Shown here in pieces: positions 50,707 to 59,355 of a stretch of 64,000 bases of DNA (its first letter is position 1; each line of letters opens with the position of its first letter). Where the stretch lies: NCBI RefSeq assembly GCF_000510645.1, contig NZ_KI783301.1, positions 893,873 through 957,872 of the forward strand. The letters are read 5' to 3'. The translations under genes were made by a program, and so were the position numbers. The notes under the pieces are model-generated. The model saw only the letters and a program-made list of their open reading frames with translations. It did not search any database and was not told the origin of the DNA. The DNA comes from Thermicanus aegyptius DSM 12793 (GTDB taxonomy: Bacteria; Bacillota; Bacilli; Thermicanales; Thermicanaceae).

Positions 50707-51819
50707 ATGAAAATCGGCATCTCGTGTTACCCTTCCGTGGGCGGATCAGGAGTTGTCGCCACGGAATTGGGGATAAAACTGGCGGAGCGCGGCCATCAAG
50801 TTCATTTTATCAGCCATGGCATCCCCTTTCGCCTGGGGAAGTATTTTCGTCGTTTTTCCTATCATGAAGTGCAGGTCAATAACTATTCCGTCTTTCAATA
50901 TCCCCCCTATGAACTGCAATTGGCGAGCAAGATGGCCCAGGTAGTGGAACGGGAGGGATTGGAGATTCTCCATGTTCATTATGCCATCCCTCATGCCGCC
51001 TCCGCTTATTTGGCCAAACAGATGGTGGGAGGAAAGGTGAAGGTGGTGACCACCCTCCACGGAACCGATATAACGGTTCTCGGCTATGATGAGAATCTCG
51101 CCAACCTGATCCGATTTGCTATCAACGAGAGCGACGCGGTAACGGCCGTTTCCGACGCTCTCATCCGGGAGACGAGGGAGCTTCTCGGGATCACGAGGGA
51201 GATTAAACGGATCTATAATTTTGTGGATACGGAGATTTTTCATCCCCTCGATGTTTCCACCTTTAAGAACGAACTGGCTCCGGAAGGAGAGAAGATCCTA
51301 TTACATATGTCCAATTTCAGGGCGGTAAAAAGGGTGGAGGATGTGGTCCATATCTTTCACAGAGTTCGCCAAGAGATCCCTGCCAAATTGGTTCTCATCG
51401 GTGAGGGGCCGGAGATGCCCCATGTACGCCGCCTGGCCAGGGAATACGGAATCGAAGGGGAGATTTATTACCTGGGAAATCGGGAAGATGTGGCGGAGTT
51501 GGTCACCCTCGCCGACATTCTTCTCCTCCCTTCCAAAAAGGAGAGTTTTGGACTGGTCGCCCTTGAGGCGATGGCTTGCGGTGTACCGGTTGTAGGAAGT
51601 TTGGCGGGAGGGATCCCGGAGGTGGTTCTTCACGGGCAGACAGGATTTCTTGCCCCTGTCGGAGATGTGGAGAAGATGTCGGAATATGTAGTAACCCTTC
51701 TTAAAAATCCCTCCTTATGGAGAGAGTTTTCAGAGCGAGGAATCGCCCGGGTGAAGGAGAACTTTACCGCCGGGGAAATTGTAACGCAGTACGAAGAGGT
51801 TTACCGAAATCTCTTATGA
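50707..51819 (+). CDS. bshA: N-acetyl-alpha-D-glucosaminyl L-malate synthase
   Basis: A 370-aa GT4 glycosyltransferase that makes GlcNAc-malate, the first step to bacillithiol. Motifs: ISCYPSVGGSGVVATELG, HVHYAIPHA, TLHGTDITVLG, SNFRAVKRVEDV and PSKKESFGLVALEAMACG. ATG 50707 has AAGGGGAG upstream. The deacetylase gene bshB1 (ypjG), which sits between mgsA and bshA in B. subtilis, is absent here. Confidence 0.93.
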   Translation: MKIGISCYPSVGGSGVVATELGIKLAERGHQVHFISHGIPFRLGKYFRRFSYHEVQVNNYSVFQYPPYELQLASKMAQVVEREGLEILHVHYAIPHAASAYLAKQMVGGKVKVVTTLHGTDITVLGYDENLANLIRFAINESDAVTAVSDALIRETRELLGITREIKRIYNFVDTEIFHPLDVSTFKNELAPEGEKILLHMSNFRAVKRVEDVVHIFHRVRQEIPAKLVLIGEGPEMPHVRRLAREYGIEGEIYYLGNREDVAELVTLADILLLPSKKESFGLVALEAMACGVPVVGSLAGGIPEVVLHGQTGFLAPVGDVEKMSEYVVTLLKNPSLWREFSERGIARVKENFTAGEIVTQYEEVYRNLL

Positions 51820-51883
51820 TGGTGTATAAAGGCGGGAAGAGCAGGGACCGATTTCCGAAAGAGGAGGGGGTGTAAGGGATCAA

Positions 51884-53065
51884 ATGGAGAAGATCTGGGC
51901 AGCCGGGAGATCCCTCCTCGGGGAATATTTGCAGATGGGGTATGAGGCCTATTTCGTGGGGGGAGCGGTAAGGAACCACCTTCTCCACCTCCCTGTGGAG
52001 GAAATCGATATTGCTACCAACGCTTTGCCTCAGGTAAGCCTGAATCATTTCCCCAAAGTTTATCCCAGCGGCCTTTCGTTTGGGACGGTAACGGTGATGT
52101 GGGAGGGATACCCCTTTGAGGTCACCACATTCCGGAAGGAAATTTATGGTGTCCGGGGAAGAAACCCCATTTCCGTCATCTTCGCCGACCGCCTGGAAGA
52201 AGACCTGGAGAGGAGAGACTTTACCATCAATGCCATGGCTATGGATCAAAGGGGCAGGGTAATTGATCCGTGGGGAGGTAGGAAAGATCTGGAAGACCGG
52301 AAGATCCGGGCAGTGGGAGATCCTTCTCTCCGTTTTAAGGAGGATGGCCTTCGCCTCCTGAGGGCGATTCGCTTCGCTGCGAACCTCTCTTTCCACATCG
52401 ATCCTGAGACCTGGGAAGCGCTGAGACTCGAGAGAGCCCGAATGCGGGAAGTCTCCTTGGAGCGGATCGTCCAGGAGATGGGGAAAATGCTCCGTTCCTC
52501 CCATCCGGAGGTGGGAGTGGAGCTCATCTCTGAAGCAGAACTTCTCTTCACCGTAACGGAGAGGAAAATCCTTTCTTTCTTTGGGGGGATAGAGGATGAA
52601 CTGTTGCGTTGGGCCATCCTTTTTTCAGCCGTTAAACCGGCCAATGAGATTCCCTTTCACTACACCTCTCTCCCTTTGCGGAGGGAGATCCGGGATGAGG
52701 TTCACTTCCTATTGGAAAAATACCAGGAGAAGAAAAGGCGGAGCATTGAAGAGATCTTGCATATGGGATTCCGGGAGCCGTTTTCCCGCCTTCGCCGCCT
52801 ATATCTTTTCCAATGCGTAAAGAATGGCGAGGTTCCCCATGAGAAGCTCTTCGAAAGGGCATTTTCCCGCCTTCCCCTGCCTGACCGTCGTGATCTTCCC
52901 ATAAAGGGGGTTGATTTAATCACCACCTTAGGCCGGCCTCCTGGAACCTGGGTGGGGGAAGCATTGGCCTGGCTTTGGGAGGGGATCAATTTCCACGACT
53001 TCCCTTTGGACCGGGAATTTCTCTTAGAGAAGGTTAAGGAACATGTGGACGCTACCCCTCAATGA
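51884..53065 (+). CDS. cca: CCA tRNA nucleotidyltransferase
   Basis: A 393-aa class II enzyme (papS in B. subtilis) that adds the 3' CCA end to tRNA. The catalytic head has FVGGAVRNHLL, EEIDIATNALP and RRDFTINAMAMD; the neck has RLLRAIRFAANL. ATG 51884 was kept; the nearest ribosome site is AAGGGA a few nt upstream. Confidence 0.94.
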   Translation: MEKIWAAGRSLLGEYLQMGYEAYFVGGAVRNHLLHLPVEEIDIATNALPQVSLNHFPKVYPSGLSFGTVTVMWEGYPFEVTTFRKEIYGVRGRNPISVIFADRLEEDLERRDFTINAMAMDQRGRVIDPWGGRKDLEDRKIRAVGDPSLRFKEDGLRLLRAIRFAANLSFHIDPETWEALRLERARMREVSLERIVQEMGKMLRSSHPEVGVELISEAELLFTVTERKILSFFGGIEDELLRWAILFSAVKPANEIPFHYTSLPLRREIRDEVHFLLEKYQEKKRRSIEEILHMGFREPFSRLRRLYLFQCVKNGEVPHEKLFERAFSRLPLPDRRDLPIKGVDLITTLGRPPGTWVGEALAWLWEGINFHDFPLDREFLLEKVKEHVDATPQ

Positions 53066-53190
53066 ATGGAGGAAACCGGTGAGGTGAGGAGAAGTTGGAC
53101 AGGCTTTCCTTAAGATAAAGGCACAGTATGTATGGCGTGCTTAACCCAAGGGGATGATTTAGAATGGGTATCGAAGAAGGAGGGCGGTAG

Positions 53191-54156
53191 ATGAGGGAAA
53201 AAATTCTGGAGAGTCTGCGGAGTGGTGCGTTCCAATCCGGGGAATCGTTGGCAAAGTCTTTGGGCTGTTCACGAATGGCCATATGGAAACATATTGAAGA
53301 GCTAAAGCGGGAAGGCTATCGGATTGAGGCTGTCCATCGAAAAGGATATCGACTCCTTCAAGAACCGGATTCCCTCCTTCCGGAAACTTGGCAAGAGAAA
53401 TTAACCACCCATGGATTGGGAAGAACGGTCTACTATTATTTTGAGGTCGATACGACCCAATCCATCGCCCATGAGAAAGCGAGGGAAGGTGCCCCGCATG
53501 GAACTCTGGTCTTAACGGAACATCAACGAAAAGGGAGGGGAAGATTGGGGAGAGCATGGACCTCCCTTCCCGGCGTAGGTTTGTGGATGAGTCTCGTCCT
53601 CCGCCCTCCTATTCCCGTGGAACATGCACCCCATCTTACCCTCCTTTCTGCCGTTGCGGTGGCAGAAACCTTGCAAACGTTAGGATATGCGGCCATGATT
53701 AAATGGCCCAACGACATTTACCTGCATGGGAGAAAGGTTTGCGGCATCTTAACGGAATTAAACGCCGATATGGACCAAATTGGTTACGCGGTGGTAGGAA
53801 TCGGGATTAACGTTCACCATAGGGAGGAAGACTTTCCGGAAGAGATTCGGCAAAAGGCGACCTCCCTCTATCTGGATGACCCTGCACGACCGCCTGTACG
53901 CTCCCATCTTTTGCTTCTCCTCCTTCAGCGTTATGAACTTCTCTACGAGCAATATCTAAAGGAAGGGTTTTCTTCTGTGAAGGAAAAGTGGCTCCAATAT
54001 GCCATTCCGATGGGATGGATGAAGGTTTCAACCCTAAAGGAATCGTTTCAAGGAAAGATGATTGGCTTAACGAATGAAGGAGCCCTTTTGGTGGAAGATG
54101 AAGGTGGCAGGCTCCATACCCTTTATTCTGCAGAATTGGAAATGACGGAACGTTAA
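53191..54156 (+). CDS. birA: Biotin-protein ligase / biotin repressor
   Basis: A 321-aa bifunctional protein. The N-terminal ~65 residues are a winged helix (GESLAKSLGCSRMAIWKHIEEL) that represses biotin genes. The catalytic part has GRGRLGRAW, KWPNDI and GIGINVHH. ATG 53191 follows GAAGGAGGGCGG. Its place after cca matches B. subtilis. Confidence 0.95.
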   Translation: MREKILESLRSGAFQSGESLAKSLGCSRMAIWKHIEELKREGYRIEAVHRKGYRLLQEPDSLLPETWQEKLTTHGLGRTVYYYFEVDTTQSIAHEKAREGAPHGTLVLTEHQRKGRGRLGRAWTSLPGVGLWMSLVLRPPIPVEHAPHLTLLSAVAVAETLQTLGYAAMIKWPNDIYLHGRKVCGILTELNADMDQIGYAVVGIGINVHHREEDFPEEIRQKATSLYLDDPARPPVRSHLLLLLLQRYELLYEQYLKEGFSSVKEKWLQYAIPMGWMKVSTLKESFQGKMIGLTNEGALLVEDEGGRLHTLYSAELEMTER

Positions 54157-54217
54157 TCCATGCATAGCCTCCTCGAAGATGAGAAAAAATGTAAACGAGA
54201 AAAAGGGGAGGATTTAG

Positions 54218-55708
54218 ATGCTGGTAAAGAACCTTTTCCAAGTCTTAAACGAAGCGGTGGACGATATCGCAGTCCACCTTCCCCCATCTCCGCAGGAGGA
54301 GAAGGAATGGGCGGAAAAAGTGAAGGCGTTACGAAAGATGAGCGATGAGATTTTGGAAGGATGGATCCAATTTGAAGAACATTTTGATGAGAAGATCCGT
54401 CCTTTTTTCATGGAATGGTTGGGCCCTTCTCCCTTTGAGGGGATGGAGAACTCTCAGAAGAAGGGAGAGACCATGGAACATGATGGGGAAGCATCCATCC
54501 TGGGAAAGAAGTTAGAAAGTGAGAAGCTATCTTCAGACCATAAAGAAGATTTTAAACGGGCCCGGGGTTACTTCGAATTGGGAATGTACCCGGAAAGCTA
54601 CCGAATCCTTGAATCCCTCGTAAAGGAAGAACCGAATCATCCTCTCCTCAGGCTTTATTTCGCTTATTCCGCCTTATACTCGGGAGAGAAAGGAGAGGCA
54701 AAGCGCCAATTCTCACTCTTAGAGCAAACGGCAACGGATGAGAAGATTCGTGTGCTTTGCTTTAATGCATTGGGTATTCTCGCATATAATGAAGGGGATT
54801 TCCAAGGGGCGGAAAAGCGCTTTACGCAGGCGTTATCCCTCCAAGAAGATTTTCAGGCAGCTAGGTATAATCTGGGGGTCACTTTCTTTTCCCAGGAAAG
54901 ATATGTCGAAGCGATTTCCCAATGGGAAGATTATATCTCTCGGCGAGGCACGTTAGATATGGAACTTGCCATCCATTTAACCAGCGCCTTTCTCCGCTTG
55001 GGCCGGTTCAGAAAGGCCTTGCAGGTCTGGGAGGTGGGAGGTTTTCAGGATAAAAAAGGCTTGCTTCTTCTCTTGGGGCAGTTCTTTGAACGCCTTGAGC
55101 ATTTCACCGAGTCGGCGGCTTGTTACCGGGAGATTTTAAAAACAAACCCGGAAGAGGTCGAGGCCTTGCACGGTCTAGGATGGACCTTATGGCTTTCTAC
55201 CGGGGAGGTAAATGAGGCGGTTCCAATCTTGAAGAAGGCTTTATCGCTTACCGGAGATCATTTAAACATCGGTTTTTCCCTGGCCTGGATCTATCTCCAT
55301 CATGGGGAGTGGGAGGAGGCGGAAAAGGTGGTGGAAACGCTCCTGCGTCGTGATCCGGATGCCGCACTACCCCTTGCCTTATCCACTTTGCTCTCCTCCC
55401 TGAAGGGAAGCTGGCAGGAGGCGGAAGCCTATGCCAATCGCCTCCGGCAAACGGCGGGAGACCGAAACCGGGCTTTGGGTGAATTCGTTTATGGCCGGAT
55501 TTTATTATCCCAGCATCATCTCGAAGAGGCGATTGCCGCTTTCCAACGTTCGATTCGAAAAAATCCTTATTTGAGAGAAAGCTTCGTTCTTCAGGGGTTA
55601 AGCTTCTACTTAAACGGGCAGTTTGACAAAGCAGAAGAGGTTTGGCGGAGAATTCTGAAAAACAATGCAAAATCCACACCCCTTTACCAACTCCCTTCTA
55701 AAGGATAG
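54218..55708 (+). CDS. TPR-repeat protein
   Basis: A 496-aa soluble protein. After an acidic N-terminal ~110 residues come about ten tetratricopeptide-like repeats, for example YFELGMYPESYRILESLVKE, ALGILAYNEGDFQGAEKRF and LGVTFFSQERYVEAISQWE. They form a superhelix for protein contacts. No catalytic domain. B. subtilis has a TPR gene (ypiA) next to aroE but this one lies between birA and rex, so orthology is uncertain. Confidence 0.8.
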   Translation: MLVKNLFQVLNEAVDDIAVHLPPSPQEEKEWAEKVKALRKMSDEILEGWIQFEEHFDEKIRPFFMEWLGPSPFEGMENSQKKGETMEHDGEASILGKKLESEKLSSDHKEDFKRARGYFELGMYPESYRILESLVKEEPNHPLLRLYFAYSALYSGEKGEAKRQFSLLEQTATDEKIRVLCFNALGILAYNEGDFQGAEKRFTQALSLQEDFQAARYNLGVTFFSQERYVEAISQWEDYISRRGTLDMELAIHLTSAFLRLGRFRKALQVWEVGGFQDKKGLLLLLGQFFERLEHFTESAACYREILKTNPEEVEALHGLGWTLWLSTGEVNEAVPILKKALSLTGDHLNIGFSLAWIYLHHGEWEEAEKVVETLLRRDPDAALPLALSTLLSSLKGSWQEAEAYANRLRQTAGDRNRALGEFVYGRILLSQHHLEEAIAAFQRSIRKNPYLRESFVLQGLSFYLNGQFDKAEEVWRRILKNNAKSTPLYQLPSKG

Positions 55709-55763
55709 AATAAAAGTAGTGTAAAATGGCGAAGATACTGTACCCCCTATAGAACCCACATTT

Positions 55764-55795
55764 TCCGATGAAGATAAACCCTTTTATCATCGGTG
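55764..55795 (+). other. Hairpin between the TPR gene and rex
   Basis: CCGAT plus GATAAA pair with TTTATC plus ATCGG with a small bulge. No T run follows, so it is not a normal terminator. No clear rex promoter could be assigned in 55709-55896, although TACAAT occurs at 55823-55828. Confidence 0.4.
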
Positions 55796-55896
55796 GGGAA
55801 TCTCTCGAGGAAAGAATGCGGTTACAATGGGGGAAAATCCTTTCAAGGGAGGACGTTGAAAGAACGTATTCATGAAATGAGAAGGGAGAGAGGAGA

Positions 55897-56550
55897 ATGA
55901 GTAAAATCGTGGACCAAAAGATCTCCGATGCGGTGGTTAAACGCTTACCCCTATATCTGCGTTACCTCACCTATTTGCAAAAAATGGGGATTAAAACGGT
56001 CTCCTCTCACCAATTGGCGAAGGAGTTGGGTTTAAATCCAGCTCAAATCCGAAAGGACCTGGCCTATTTTGGAGAGTTTGGCCGCAAAGGGATTGGGTAT
56101 GATATTTCTTATCTCATCAAGAAAATCCGTCAAATCCTCCATTTGGATCAGATTATCCACGTGGCGTTGGTCGGAGCAGGAAATTTGGGGCATGCGCTGA
56201 GCAATTATAATGCCTTTAAACAAGACAATATGAAGATTATTGCCATTTTTGACCATTCCCCGGATAAGGTGGGGAAGAAGATTAATGATATCTGTGTCCG
56301 AGATATTTCGGAGCTGCCGAAGGTTGTAGAGGAGCTGGACATTAAAGTAGGCATCATTACGGTGCCTGATTATGCGGCCCAAGAGGTGGCCGATAAAATG
56401 GTGGAGGCGGGCATCGAGGCGATTCTCAATTTCGCTCCTGTAATCATCCATACGCCCAGTTATGTCCGGGTTCATCATACGGATCTCACCACGGAACTGC
56501 ATAGCCTTGCTTTTTATCTTCGCCAAGATGAGTTGGTGGGAAAGTCCTAA
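55897..56550 (+). CDS. rex: Redox-sensing transcriptional repressor Rex
   Basis: A 217-aa NADH-sensing repressor. The N-terminal winged helix has SSHQLAKELGLNPAQIRKDLAYFGEFGRKG; the Rossmann domain has VALVGAGNLGHAL. Rex represses respiration and fermentation genes when NADH is low. It would suit the qcr and ackA genes in this window, but no full Rex operator was found here. Start ATG 55897 has AGAGAGGAGA upstream. Confidence 0.96.
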   Translation: MSKIVDQKISDAVVKRLPLYLRYLTYLQKMGIKTVSSHQLAKELGLNPAQIRKDLAYFGEFGRKGIGYDISYLIKKIRQILHLDQIIHVALVGAGNLGHALSNYNAFKQDNMKIIAIFDHSPDKVGKKINDICVRDISELPKVVEELDIKVGIITVPDYAAQEVADKMVEAGIEAILNFAPVIIHTPSYVRVHHTDLTTELHSLAFYLRQDELVGKS

Positions 56551-56619
56551 CCTTCGGTCATAAGATACGGCATTCCGAAAGATCGGATACATTGCGAAGT
56601 TAATATTTCCTTTAAGGAG

Positions 56620-56651
56620 AGGCATTTCCAGGTATGGAAATGCCTTTTTTG
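56620..56651 (+). terminator. Terminator after rex
   Basis: AGGCATTTCCA (56620-56630) pairs perfectly with TGGAAATGCCT (56635-56645), followed by TTTTTG. Confidence 0.92.
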
Positions 56652-56680
56652 TCGGAAGGTAAGAGTGAGGAGGTTTTCAC

Positions 56681-57502
56681 ATGCATACGATGTGGAAAGG
56701 TGCCATCAGTTTCGGATTGGTCCATATACCTGTAAAGATGCATGCGGCTACCGAGGATAAGTCGCCCAAGTTTCGTTATCTCCATAAGCTCTGTAATACC
56801 CCGATCCAATATGTGAAGCGCTGTCCTTTCTGTGGGGTCGATGTAGAATGGGAGGAGATTATCCGGGGGTATGAATATGAAGAGGGAAGATTTATGATTT
56901 TGGATGAAGAGGAGTTGGAGGAATTAAAGGGAGAACGTTCCCGTACCATCGAAATTACCGATTTTGTGGATCTAAAGGAGATCGATCCGATTTACTTTCA
57001 TCACTCTTATTACCTGTCCCCGCAAGAGGGGGGTGGTAAAGCGTATAAGCTTCTGCATCAGGCGATGGAGGTAAGTGGAAGGATCGCTGTGGCGAAAGTG
57101 AGCCTTCGCTCGAAGGAGAATTTGGCCGCGCTGCGCGCCTACGGAAAGGTTCTCGTTTTGGAAACCCTCTTTTTTCCCGATGAGATTCGGGATGTAAATC
57201 AGGTTCCGGTGGAGACGGAGGCGGTGAAGGTGGAGGAACGGGAGATCTCCATGGCCACCCAGTTGATTGATCAATTAACCGCTCCATTTGAGCCGGAAAA
57301 ATATAAAGACCCTTTCCGGCAGGCCCTGGAGGAACATATAAAAGAGAAAGTGCCGGTAGAGGGGCCGGAGAGGCCGGATCAGACAGCCAACATCATTGAT
57401 CTAATGGAGGCGCTCAAAAAAAGCCTGGAGGTTACCTCCCCTTCGAAGGGAAGGGGAAAAAGCAAGGGAAGAAGAAAAAAGGTAAGCGGAGGCGAAACAT
57501 GA
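56681..57502 (+). CDS. ku: Non-homologous end-joining protein Ku
   Basis: A 273-aa bacterial Ku (ykoV type), which forms a ring on DNA ends and recruits LigD. It begins MHTMWKGAISFGLVHIPVK, the family hallmark, and ends in a basic tail (KGRGKSKGRRKK) that adds DNA binding. The stop overlaps the ligase start by 4 bp. In spore formers this system repairs breaks in dormant spores. Confidence 0.95.
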   Translation: MHTMWKGAISFGLVHIPVKMHAATEDKSPKFRYLHKLCNTPIQYVKRCPFCGVDVEWEEIIRGYEYEEGRFMILDEEELEELKGERSRTIEITDFVDLKEIDPIYFHHSYYLSPQEGGGKAYKLLHQAMEVSGRIAVAKVSLRSKENLAALRAYGKVLVLETLFFPDEIRDVNQVPVETEAVKVEEREISMATQLIDQLTAPFEPEKYKDPFRQALEEHIKEKVPVEGPERPDQTANIIDLMEALKKSLEVTSPSKGRGKSKGRRKKVSGGET

Positions 57503-58422
57503 GACTAGAGCCCATCGTTCCTTTCGAACCGGTGCTTGTAAAGGAGATTCCGGTGGGGAGGGAGTATATCGCTCAAATCAAATGGGATGGGGTTCGGATC
57601 CTTACCTATTTTGACGGGAAAGGGGTCCGACTCTTTAACCGGAAGAAAAACGAGCGAACGGCCCATTATCCGGAGCTTACCGCGGTAGATGCGTATTCTG
57701 AGGCCGATTCCTTTGTTCTGGATGGAGAAGTGATCGCCTTGTCCAAGGAAGGGAAGCCTTCTTTCCATCAGGTGATGAAGCGGGATGGATTAAGATCTCC
57801 CGTTAAGATCGAGAGAAGAAAAAACGAGATCCCCATCTTCTATATGGTCTTTGATCTCCTCTATCTCAACGGAAAATGGCTTTTTAGCACCCCTTTTTTC
57901 CGAAGGGAGGAGCTTCTTCATCGGACGATCCGAGGGAACAGAACGGTTCATCTGGTGGAATCGTTTCCCTCCCCTGCCCGATTGAAACAAGTGGTGGAAG
58001 AACAAGGCTTGGAAGGGATTGTAGTAAAGGAAAAGAGAAGCCTCTATCTTCCCGGAGGAAAAGATCGACGTTGGCAAAAATGGAAGAAAATACAATTTAT
58101 TACCGCAATCATTGGGGGGATGGTTGAAAAAGGGGGGGAGCTTCGTTCTCTTCTCCTTGGCTTGCCCGAGGAAGGAGGGCTTTCTTACATCGGCCATGTG
58201 GGAACCGGTTCGTTGAACGAAAAGGAGAGGAGAAAGATGTTGGAACTTCTCCGCCCCCTTTTAACCGATGAAAATCCCTTTGGAAAGAGGGGAGAGGTGC
58301 CCAAGTCTTATAGTTGGCTTATACCCATCATCAACGTGAAGGTTCGTTTTTTGGAATGGACGGAAAAAGGAACGTTGCGCCAACCTGTTCTCGAAGAGAT
58401 CTTAGGGGAGGGGGAAGGATGA
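57499..58422 (+). CDS. ligD: ATP-dependent DNA ligase, LigD ligase-domain protein
   Basis: A 307-aa ligase. Motif I is IKWDGVR with nucleotidyl lysine Lys28; DGEVIAL and EGIVVKEKRSLY are motifs III and V. The OB-fold follows. It corresponds to the N-terminal half of B. subtilis LigD (YkoU). Here the polymerase half is a separate gene beginning 4 bp before this stop, in a different frame. Confidence 0.92.
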   Translation: MRLEPIVPFEPVLVKEIPVGREYIAQIKWDGVRILTYFDGKGVRLFNRKKNERTAHYPELTAVDAYSEADSFVLDGEVIALSKEGKPSFHQVMKRDGLRSPVKIERRKNEIPIFYMVFDLLYLNGKWLFSTPFFRREELLHRTIRGNRTVHLVESFPSPARLKQVVEEQGLEGIVVKEKRSLYLPGGKDRRWQKWKKIQFITAIIGGMVEKGGELRSLLLGLPEEGGLSYIGHVGTGSLNEKERRKMLELLRPLLTDENPFGKRGEVPKSYSWLIPIINVKVRFLEWTEKGTLRQPVLEEILGEGEG

Positions 58423-59330
58423 ACGAAAAATTCCTCATCGACGGAAGAATTCTTTCATTAAGTCACCTGGATAAGCCGTTTTGGCCAAGGATGGGAGTGA
58501 CAAAGAAGGATTTGATGCACTATTACCTGGAGATCTCCCCTTTCCTCCTCCCCCATCTTAAAGACCGACTCATTACCGTCATCCGCTTTCCCGACGGGGT
58601 GGAAGGGAAATTCTTCTATCAGAAGAATAAGCCCCGGTATGCCCCCGAGTGGATTCCCACCTTTTCCTTTCAGGGAACGGATTATATGCTGGTACAGGAG
58701 AGGGCAACCCTCATCTATTTGGCAAACCAAGGAGCCTTGGAGATCCATGTCTCTTTTCACAAGGTGCCGGGGGAAGAACCCACGTCTTTGGTTTTCGACT
58801 TGGATCCCAGCGTAGAGGGATTTGAGATGGTGAGGGAAGCCGCCTTGCTTATTAAAGAAGAATTAGATCTCCTCCGCCTTCCCTCTCTTGTGAAGACATC
58901 CGGGGCGACAGGATTACAGATCTACATTCCCTTAAAAAAAGGGCATACCTTCCCTGAGACGCGGCGGTTTTCCTCCTTCTTCGCCCGCTATATGACGGAG
59001 AAAAACCCCTCCCTCTTTACGATTGAGCGAAAGGTGGACCTCCGCGAGGGAAAGATCTATTTCGATTATCTTCAGCATTGGCGAGGAAAAAGTCTCATCG
59101 CCCCCTACAGTACCCGGGCCAGGAGCCTTCCATATGTGTCCACTCCCCTTCGCTGGGAAGAGGTACCCCGTGTTCAACCCGAAGATTTCACCCTTTTCCA
59201 AGTTCTTGAAAGGGTGCAGAAGGTGGGGGATCTCTTTTCTCCTTTACTCCAGGGGAGGGGAAGTGATCTCGCCCCCTTTCTGAAGGAGATCGCCCGGGTC
59301 AAAAAAAAGCCCAGGTTGACCGTCCCCTAA
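58419..59330 (+). CDS. LigD polymerase-domain protein (NHEJ primase-polymerase)
   Basis: A 303-aa AEP-type polymerase that fills gaps at broken ends. Motifs: LSHLDKPFWPRMGVTKKDL, EIHVSFHKVPGEEP, LVFDLDPS with the catalytic DxD, and LVKTSGATGLQIYIPL. It matches the C-terminal half of B. subtilis LigD. Start ATG 58419 overlaps the ligase stop (ATGA), with GGGGGAAGG upstream. Ku, ligase and polymerase thus form one coupled operon. Confidence 0.92.
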   Translation: MNEKFLIDGRILSLSHLDKPFWPRMGVTKKDLMHYYLEISPFLLPHLKDRLITVIRFPDGVEGKFFYQKNKPRYAPEWIPTFSFQGTDYMLVQERATLIYLANQGALEIHVSFHKVPGEEPTSLVFDLDPSVEGFEMVREAALLIKEELDLLRLPSLVKTSGATGLQIYIPLKKGHTFPETRRFSSFFARYMTEKNPSLFTIERKVDLREGKIYFDYLQHWRGKSLIAPYSTRARSLPYVSTPLRWEEVPRVQPEDFTLFQVLERVQKVGDLFSPLLQGRGSDLAPFLKEIARVKKKPRLTVP

Positions 59331-59355
59331 AGATTTGTTTTAATGGAGGAAAAGC

